Assembly (NCBI GenBank): GCA_018001935.1
Contig: JAGNHB010000015.1
Span: 33,429 to 97,428 of the forward strand
Source: Acidobacteriota bacterium
Lineage (GTDB): Bacteria; Acidobacteriota; JAAYUB01
Direction: 5' to 3'
Length of the DNA stretch: 64,000 nt
This document shows, in pieces, positions 58,495-64,000 of the stretch. Below the pieces are notes generated by a model. That model did not search any database, was not told the DNA's origin, and saw nothing but the letters and a program-made list of their open reading frames with translations. A program made the position numbers and the translations under genes. Within the stretch, counting starts at the first letter, position 1; each line of letters opens with the position of its first letter.

Positions 58495-59631
58495 TCAGAC
58501 CCGGAAGTTGACCAGGGCGCCGATGTTGCCGAACTCCTCCATGCCGACCCCCTCGTAGTACTGCTTCACGGTGCAGTTGAGGTTCAGGGCCCGATCGACG
58601 GCCTCGGTGACCACGTCGGGCGTTTCGAGCATCGCGGCGCCACAGAGCGGGCACCGCAGGTCCAGGATCCCCAGGCCGGGGCACGCGGGGCAGCGGGTGC
58701 CGCGGGCGCTGAAGTCCCTCGACAGGTGCAGGGTGCCCACGGCCTGGGCGTTGAGGTGCCGGAGCACGTCTTCCAGCCCGGCCACCGCGTTTTTCCCGGA
58801 CTTCAGGGCATCGCGGAACAGGTCGATCCCGTGGCACTGTTCCTTGAAACAGACCGCCTTCTCCACGCGAAGGGACCGCTCGAGGACCTCGTGGTCGGGG
58901 GCGTTTTCCGCGATGTCGATGTGGGCGGCCAGCCGGCTGCGCAGGTAGGGGTGCAGGGTGGCTTCGAAGTCCTTGAGGTACTCGGGGCGGCACCCCACGA
59001 TCAGCCAGGCGAAATGGTCCCGCTTGTACAGGTCGAACAGCGTGTCCGCCACGTGGCGGAAATGGTCCCCCACCTTCCGGTTGAGCTTGCGCTCGGCCCG
59101 CTTGTCCTCGTAACCGCCCCGCTCCCCGCCCTGTGCCTTCCCGGGAACGTGGTCACGGAAGTCCCGTTTCTCCAGGATGGCGCCCTGGTAGACCAGGAAC
59201 ATCCGGGCGGAGACGCGGTCCGTCAGGACCGTGCAGAAGCGGTGGTACTCCCCCTCCTGGAACTGGAGGGGGCGGAGCCAGGGGGAGCGGCCGAAGAAGA
59301 CGCGGTCCCGGGGCGGGCGGGGAAGGGAGATGGCGTGGTAGAAACCCTCCGGGTGACAGGCGAAAACGGCCAGCCCGCGCATGTGAAAATCCTTCTGTCC
59401 CTGGACGATGCCCTTTTCGATCAGGTCGAGGCCGGCGAGGATCTCCCGCCGCGCCTCCCGGTCCGGTTCCAGCTCGGCACGGTGCTTCCCGAGGCGGATC
59501 AGGTCCCGGAGCCGGCTCTCCACCTGCCGGCGGTTGGAAACACGCCCGTCGGTGTCGAGGTAGAGGGACACCACGGTGTTCCGGGCGGTGGAAAAGGCCC
59601 GCAGCCTGTCGAGGTCTTCCTTGAAAAACAT
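58495..59631 (-). CDS. Bacterial eRF1-like (baeRF-type) protein with zinc ribbon
   Basis: A 378-residue protein. Residues 1-130 include NTVVSLYLDTDGRVSNRR and GQKDFHMRGLAVFAC; the middle has VSARMFLVYQGAILEKRDFRD and GGYEDKRAERKLNRKVGDHF leading to an HVADTLFDLYKRDHFAWLIVG segment; the C-terminal third has AGLEDVLRHLNAQAVGTLHL and a zinc ribbon CPACPGLGILDLRCPLC. This order (eRF1 domain 1- to 3-like folds, with the basic RKLNRK helix) fits the bacterial archaeo-eukaryotic release-factor-like group proposed to act on stalled ribosomes or peptidyl-tRNA. A classical GGQ loop is not present. ATG 59631 follows GGAGGG. Family call from memory. Confidence 0.65.
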   Translation of the reverse strand: MFFKEDLDRLRAFSTARNTVVSLYLDTDGRVSNRRQVESRLRDLIRLGKHRAELEPDREARREILAGLDLIEKGIVQGQKDFHMRGLAVFACHPEGFYHAISLPRPPRDRVFFGRSPWLRPLQFQEGEYHRFCTVLTDRVSARMFLVYQGAILEKRDFRDHVPGKAQGGERGGYEDKRAERKLNRKVGDHFRHVADTLFDLYKRDHFAWLIVGCRPEYLKDFEATLHPYLRSRLAAHIDIAENAPDHEVLERSLRVEKAVCFKEQCHGIDLFRDALKSGKNAVAGLEDVLRHLNAQAVGTLHLSRDFSARGTRCPACPGLGILDLRCPLCGAAMLETPDVVTEAVDRALNLNCTVKQYYEGVGMEEFGNIGALVNFRV

Positions 59632-59655
59632 AATCCCTCCAGAGAATGGTGCGCA

Positions 59656-60807
59656 TTACTCCCGGTTGTCCCAGATGAACAGCATGACCCTGGCGGCGTT
59701 GACCTGGTCCGTGCCCACCTCGATGGTCCAGGGCGACGGCGGCCTGGCCGGGGGCGGGAGCCGGTCGCGGTCGATCCGGATGGTGAGTTTCTGAAGGTGG
59801 ATCTGCCGCCGGCCGTCCCTGACGGTCAGGGGCGTCGCCTTCACGTCCATGAACGGCTCGCACTTGACGGTCGTCACTTGGAAGGGGAAGTCGTACTGGA
59901 GGTAGACGACCCGCTCGGTCGGGCTGTATTTGAGGAATTCGCTCAGGGGCAGGTTCCGTTGTGACGGGAGGACCATGCCCCGGATGAAACCGCGAACCCG
60001 CAGAAGCTCGGACTGGGGGGTGGGCGTCGACGCGTCCGGTTTGCCTGTCGCCGGGTCGGTGAAGCCGTGATTGACCAGCCCCGGAATCGGGTCGCCGTGG
60101 AAACGGAGTTCCAGGGTGTCTTCGAAAAACCCTTCCTGGAGTGACGTGCGGAAAGAGAGGACCAGGCGGAAGCGGCCGGGTGCGAGGGCATCGACCTGGC
60201 CGGCCAGGACGCCTCGCGCGGACCGGACCTCGGAGAGGGCGGGCACCGCGGGCGAGTTCACGTCGACGGGGATGGGGTACCGAAACGACGGGACGTCGAC
60301 GATCGCCACCTCCCCGAGGTCGATGTCCCGGTTCGGGATGTCGATCCGGTCGAACACGAAACCCTCGAAGCGGAAGAAAACGCTCTCCTTTTCGGGGTCG
60401 TTGGTGACCAGCCGGATGCCGTCCCAGAAGTCGCCGCGCTTTTCCCGGATGTCCACGCTCAGGGTCAGCGTGGTCTCGCCCCCGGGGGGGACCGTGGTCG
60501 ACGGCAGGTCGTAGGTGGTGCAGGGGCACGGTTTCGTGACCTCGCCGAAGTGGAGCGGGGCCGTCCCCACGTTTTTCAGGGTGAAGGTGTGGGTCAGGGG
60601 CGGTGCGTTGCAGGGGACCCGGTCCACGCTGATGGCCGTCTCCTCGCAGAGCAGGCGGGGGACCCCCTGGGGCGCGGGGTCGCCCGGCGGCGCGGGAACC
60701 TGGCCGGCCGCCGGCACGGCCGTGGCCAGCCAGGCGGAGACGGTCACGAGGACAAACCATCCGGTTCCGATCCCACGGGTTGTCGAACACGAACGAGGTC
60801 TTTTCAC
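59656..60807 (-). CDS. Secreted DUF1573-like protein
   Basis: A 383-residue exported protein. GTG 60807 is five bases after GGGAG; the signal peptide is GWFVLVTVSAWLATAVPAAGQ. Residues about 45-140 form an ASH/DUF1573-like immunoglobulin domain: HTFTLKNVGTAPLHFGEVTK, PCPCTTYDLPSTTVPPGGET, RLVTNDPEKESVFFRFEG. In the usual pattern SCGCT is found where this one has PCPCTT. Two further beta domains follow, without a recognised family. Likely a periplasmic or surface structural or binding protein. It is 37 bases downstream of the glycosyltransferase gene. Confidence 0.8.
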   Translation of the reverse strand: MKRPRSCSTTRGIGTGWFVLVTVSAWLATAVPAAGQVPAPPGDPAPQGVPRLLCEETAISVDRVPCNAPPLTHTFTLKNVGTAPLHFGEVTKPCPCTTYDLPSTTVPPGGETTLTLSVDIREKRGDFWDGIRLVTNDPEKESVFFRFEGFVFDRIDIPNRDIDLGEVAIVDVPSFRYPIPVDVNSPAVPALSEVRSARGVLAGQVDALAPGRFRLVLSFRTSLQEGFFEDTLELRFHGDPIPGLVNHGFTDPATGKPDASTPTPQSELLRVRGFIRGMVLPSQRNLPLSEFLKYSPTERVVYLQYDFPFQVTTVKCEPFMDVKATPLTVRDGRRQIHLQKLTIRIDRDRLPPPARPPSPWTIEVGTDQVNAARVMLFIWDNRE

Positions 60808-60844
60808 GACTGCTCCCGCTGGTGATGATACGTCTGCCGCCCCC

Positions 60845-62353
60845 TCAGGGTTGCACGGGCCCCGGCGCCGGCCGGGGGGAGCCCGACCGGCGGAGCGCCA
60901 GTTCGCAGGTGCGAAGATAATCCTTGTACTCGTGGTTGGCCGCCGCCTGCGCGGAGCTGGGCCGGCTGTCGGTGTTGCCTTCCCACCGCCGGCAGAGGTA
61001 CACGGGGTCGTACACGCGGCCCACGCGGTGCTGCCGGGAGAGCGCCAGGGCGACGGCGTAATCCTCGCCGTAGGAGACGTCGGGGAAGCCCACCCGGCGG
61101 AGGGCCCGGACGTCGTAGGCCCGCGGCGCACCGATCCCCTCGACCCGGAGGAGGTTGTTGTGACCGTTTTGGGGCGTCCACTCCCGGTGGTCGATCACGC
61201 CCGGCGGGACCTCCTCGAGCTTGTGGTTCACCAGGCGGTAGGCCCCCACGGCCAGGGCGCAGGGCGTGTCCCTCAGGCAGTCCACCATGAGCGACAGGGA
61301 ACGGGGCCCGGCGTAAAGGTCGTCCGAGTCCAGCTGCACCGCCCAGCGCCCGCACTGCGGGGCCTCGACCGCGTACTGCCAGCAGCCGCCGATGCCCCGG
61401 CCGCGGTCGGGGGGGACCAGGTGGACCACGTTGGGGAAGCGCTCCGCCATCTCGGCGACCCGGGCGGACGTGCCGTCGTCGGAGTGGTTGTCCACCACGA
61501 GGACGTTGAAGGGGAAGGAGGCTTCCTGGGTGGCGGCGCTCTCCACGGCTTGGGCAACCGTGCTCACCCGGTTGCGGACGGGGATGATCACGGAGGCGTC
61601 CACCGGGTAGGCAGGGGCCGGCGAGGAGAAGGCGGGGGGCGGGGGAAGCCAGGCGCCGGTCCGGCGGAGGTGACCGGTGAAGACGTCTTCCATCTCCCGC
61701 TGCCGCTCGGCGTCCTCCCGGCGCTGGTAGGCGAAATGGGCGGCCTCGGGGTCCTCCGCCGACCGGGGGGAGAAGGTGTAGAGCGCCTCGGGGACGTGGC
61801 CGACCCGACCGCGGCGGGCGCACTCCAGGAGGACGCCCTGGAGGGCCGCGAAGCGCCACTCCGGCGACGCGCTTTCCGCTTCCACCGCCTTCCGGAACGT
61901 CTCGGTGCGGAAGAAGAGAACCGGGCCCATGGGGAAGGTGTCCCGGGCCGAGCCCTCCTGGAAGCGGGGCAACACCACCGTCTCGGGGACCGACCCGCCC
62001 CGGTCCAGCTGGTAGCGGCTGTAGAGGCAGCCCCAGCGGCCCGTGTCGAAGGCCTGTTCCAGGCGCCGGAAGAGGGGTTCCCGGGGGGCGGGCACGCCCT
62101 CGGCGGTGAAGAGGGCCACGCGGCCGCCCCGGAGGGAATCGGCGATCCGGCGCAGCGCGACGGTGTCGAGAAAGCGGGGGGATTCCACCCGGACCCGGGT
62201 GGGGCCGTGGGCGAGGGGGGGGGCCGCCCAGGCCGGGCCCGCCTGGACGAGGCGCTCCACCACCCCGCTTCCGAGCCACGGGGCGGCCGCGGCTTCCGCC
62301 TCGTCGGCCGTTCGGCTCCAGGTCACGATGGTCCAGCGGCGGGTTTCGGGCAT
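60845..62353 (-). CDS. Family 2 glycosyltransferase with N-terminal extension
   Basis: A 502-residue protein. The GT-A domain occupies about residues 255-480: VDASVIIPVRNRVSTVAQAV, VLVVDNHSDDGTSARVAEM, VQLDSDDLYAGP with the D-x-D-type metal motif, and SYGEDYAVALAL with an ED acceptor-side pair. The first 250 residues look like a second, degenerate glycosyltransferase-like domain (WTIVTWSRTADEAEAAA, DTGRWGCLYSRYQLD) without a clear D-x-D. Acceptor unknown; it likely builds a surface glycan. It begins seven bases after the next upstream gene ends, so the two are coupled. Confidence 0.85.
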   Translation of the reverse strand: MPETRRWTIVTWSRTADEAEAAAAPWLGSGVVERLVQAGPAWAAPPLAHGPTRVRVESPRFLDTVALRRIADSLRGGRVALFTAEGVPAPREPLFRRLEQAFDTGRWGCLYSRYQLDRGGSVPETVVLPRFQEGSARDTFPMGPVLFFRTETFRKAVEAESASPEWRFAALQGVLLECARRGRVGHVPEALYTFSPRSAEDPEAAHFAYQRREDAERQREMEDVFTGHLRRTGAWLPPPPAFSSPAPAYPVDASVIIPVRNRVSTVAQAVESAATQEASFPFNVLVVDNHSDDGTSARVAEMAERFPNVVHLVPPDRGRGIGGCWQYAVEAPQCGRWAVQLDSDDLYAGPRSLSLMVDCLRDTPCALAVGAYRLVNHKLEEVPPGVIDHREWTPQNGHNNLLRVEGIGAPRAYDVRALRRVGFPDVSYGEDYAVALALSRQHRVGRVYDPVYLCRRWEGNTDSRPSSAQAAANHEYKDYLRTCELALRRSGSPRPAPGPVQP

Positions 62354-62359
62354 GGGCCC

Positions 62360-63796
62360 TCAGAAAACCTTGTCGGCCTTGGTCTGGATAAACTCGTCGA
62401 TGCGCTCGATGCGCCGGTCGTAAACCATCTTCCGGAAATCCTCCACCATGCCGAAGGCGTCGAGTTCCGCCAGGACGATGTTGATCTCCCACATGCACTT
62501 CTGGCGGTCGAGCCGGACCTGGTTCAGGTCGTCCTCGTGCCCCTCCTCGTGGAGGGCCGCGCGGGTGACCTCGCGGAACTTCAGGTGGAGGGCCTTGAGC
62601 TCCTTGAGCAGTTTGAAGAGCTTGAGGAGGGAGACCTGCTCGGTGGACGAAAGGTTCTTCTTGACGTCCAGGCTCTTCCGGTACTCCTGGAAGGTCTGGC
62701 ACAGGACGATGGCCTGGGACTCGGAGAGGCCGCTGACGGCGGCCAGGTCGCGGGGGTTGGCCACGAAGTACTTGTCGAGGGAGTTCATCCCGGCGGCGAT
62801 GAGCTTGTTCCGGCTGACCGGCCCGATGCCCGGGGTCTTCCGCAGGATGGCGTTGACGATGATGGTGTCGCGGACCGTGCCCCGGCTGGCGTGGGAGTCC
62901 GACGTGGCGAAAGCTTCGGGGAGCAGGTCGGAGAGGTTGGCGTACTCCTTCAGGAGCTGGATCCGGATGTCGCGGGAGATGGTGCTGCTGGAGGAGGATT
63001 TGGCCATGATCATCAATGACTTGAACCGTTTGACGATGTCCGTGACCTTCTCGTAGCTCATCTTGGTGCCGGCGTCCTCCAGCAGGCGGAGCGAGCCCAT
63101 GCACATGTCGATCCACGCCTTGTCGGCGGAGCCGCCCTGGAGTTCGCTGATGAAGTCCTTCACGGGCTGGATGTAGGCCCCGGAGATGGAGAGGAAGAGT
63201 TTCTCGAGTTCGTCCTGCTCGCTCTGAGAGAGTTCCATGTGGCCCTGCGTGGCGGAGGCGTTCGCCCCGCCCGGGACGGTGATGGCGTCGAAGGCGTCGT
63301 CGAAGTCGTCCAGGAACGAGTCGACGAAGTTGCCCAGGCTCTCCATCTCGTCGAAGGGGTCTTCCACCAGCTGCTCGAGCCGCGCGTCCACCCGGTGGTT
63401 CTCGAGGCGCGTGAGCTGCCGGATGTAGTTCTTGAAGAGGGGGAGGTGGCTCGACTCGTAGTGGAAGGGCCGCGCGGGGTCCTTGAACCAGTTCTTGATG
63501 GACAGGCCGATGTTGTGAATTTCGGCGATGAAGTACTCCATCATCCGGGTCTCGGCCGGCACGCCCTTCTCCTCCAGCAGCTTCGTGATCTGGAAGAGAA
63601 GCTGCACCACCTCGCCGACGGCGGGGTAGCCCAGCCGCTTGGCGGCGAGGCAATACTCGCCGCACTGGAGGGACAGCGCCCGGTAGTAGGCGCGGTTCTC
63701 CGGGTACGCCTTGATGCGGGTGGCGTAGATTTCGATGAGGTTGGTCACATCGTCCGAGTTGACGATGAAATCCTCGTATTTGCCCGGATCGTGCAT
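62360..63796 (-). CDS. Uncharacterised helical protein with helix-hairpin-helix domain
   Basis: A 478-residue all-helical soluble protein. A tandem helix-hairpin-helix lies at about residues 325-375: LRKTPGIGPVSRNKLIAAGM and PRDLAAVSGLSESQAIVL, a DNA- or protein-binding module. The rest is long helices, including a Glu/Asp-rich region (EMESLGNFVDSFLDDFDDAFD) and a charged C-terminus. I chose ATG 63796, eleven bases after GGAG; a GTG at 63823 is the alternative but has no spacing. It is upstream of the glycosyltransferase in the same transcript. No enzyme motif was found; function unknown. Nothing else is seen between it and the window end. Confidence 0.72.
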   Translation of the reverse strand: MHDPGKYEDFIVNSDDVTNLIEIYATRIKAYPENRAYYRALSLQCGEYCLAAKRLGYPAVGEVVQLLFQITKLLEEKGVPAETRMMEYFIAEIHNIGLSIKNWFKDPARPFHYESSHLPLFKNYIRQLTRLENHRVDARLEQLVEDPFDEMESLGNFVDSFLDDFDDAFDAITVPGGANASATQGHMELSQSEQDELEKLFLSISGAYIQPVKDFISELQGGSADKAWIDMCMGSLRLLEDAGTKMSYEKVTDIVKRFKSLMIMAKSSSSSTISRDIRIQLLKEYANLSDLLPEAFATSDSHASRGTVRDTIIVNAILRKTPGIGPVSRNKLIAAGMNSLDKYFVANPRDLAAVSGLSESQAIVLCQTFQEYRKSLDVKKNLSSTEQVSLLKLFKLLKELKALHLKFREVTRAALHEEGHEDDLNQVRLDRQKCMWEINIVLAELDAFGMVEDFRKMVYDRRIERIDEFIQTKADKVF

Positions 63797-64000
63797 TCGG
63801 TGAAGGTCTCCAATCGGTATCACCTCTACGATCTTAGCCTATCTTCCCGGCCTTTTCAATCCCAAAGGCGCACACCCAGCGGTTTCGCATCATGAGGACA
63901 AGCAGGGCCAAAAGGGGCGCGGTGAGAGGTTTTGAAGCGTTTCAGAGACAGCCGGCATTCTTGTGCGAGGGGGGTGATAGAGCAAAAGCGGCGGTAAAGT

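Overview
The window is a high-GC bacterial chromosome segment, most likely from an anaerobic or facultatively anaerobic member of the Acidobacteriota. The pointers are a secreted VWFA protein of the type described mainly in Acidobacteria (12859-13791), a small secreted beta-protein with the PFIV...LPAGEYEF pattern common in that phylum (8884-9273), many short secreted and lipoprotein genes, and anaerobic redox genes (HydE, a selenocysteine formate dehydrogenase). Phylum placement is inference. No rRNA, tRNA, CRISPR array or intact transposase was seen.

Layout. 1-9.3 kb: end of a LysM gene, small secreted and membrane proteins, hydE, wecB, a 65-residue peptide gene that looks like a modified-peptide precursor, an orphan nuoABC cluster and rtcB. 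9.4-15.4 kb: a decayed AAA/DUF4143 ATPase, grpE-dnaK, the VWFA protein and an M28 peptidase firing from overlapping divergent promoters, then a nested GC-rich repeat array. 15.5-20.3 kb: prolyl oligopeptidase, GNAT acetyltransferase, a 15-bp tandem repeat, an L,D-transpeptidase and a second decayed ATPase. 20.3-24.5 kb (minus): rlpA-coaD-phosphohexomutase-dapF-trmJ. 24.7-30.8 kb (plus): two tandem porin paralogues, a secreted Asp-box propeller protein with a dockerin-like tail, and a cyclase-family hydrolase. 30.9-36.6 kb (minus): two related lipoproteins, a parvulin-type foldase, an M24 peptidase and a PLP decarboxylase. 36.7-39.1 kb: a membrane Ser/Thr kinase with a repeat-rich outer region.

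39.4-47.4 kb is a formate module. mobA and fdhD (minus) supply cofactor and sulfur. Divergently, an OFA-family transporter, a lone receiver-domain protein, a selenocysteine formate dehydrogenase catalytic subunit (in-frame UGA followed by a GGUCU-loop SECIS hairpin) and a NuoE-NuoF fusion form an apparent operon ending in a clear terminator. Together they look like an NAD-coupled formate dehydrogenase with its own transporter. Immediately after, on the other strand, lies the most unusual gene in the window: a full-length acetyl-CoA synthetase with an RsbW/SpoIIAB-like ATP-binding (anti-sigma/serine kinase type) domain fused to its N-terminus (47542-49938).

50-64 kb: a YtcJ-like amidohydrolase, a small lipoprotein, an uncharacterised protein with a nuclease-like C-terminus, glmM, a 0.7-kb repeat-rich gap, two uncharacterised proteins, a nitroreductase, an eRF1-like (baeRF-type) protein, a DUF1573-like secreted protein, a family 2 glycosyltransferase and a helix-hairpin-helix protein. 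Dispersed phrase-like intergenic repeats recur across the whole window.
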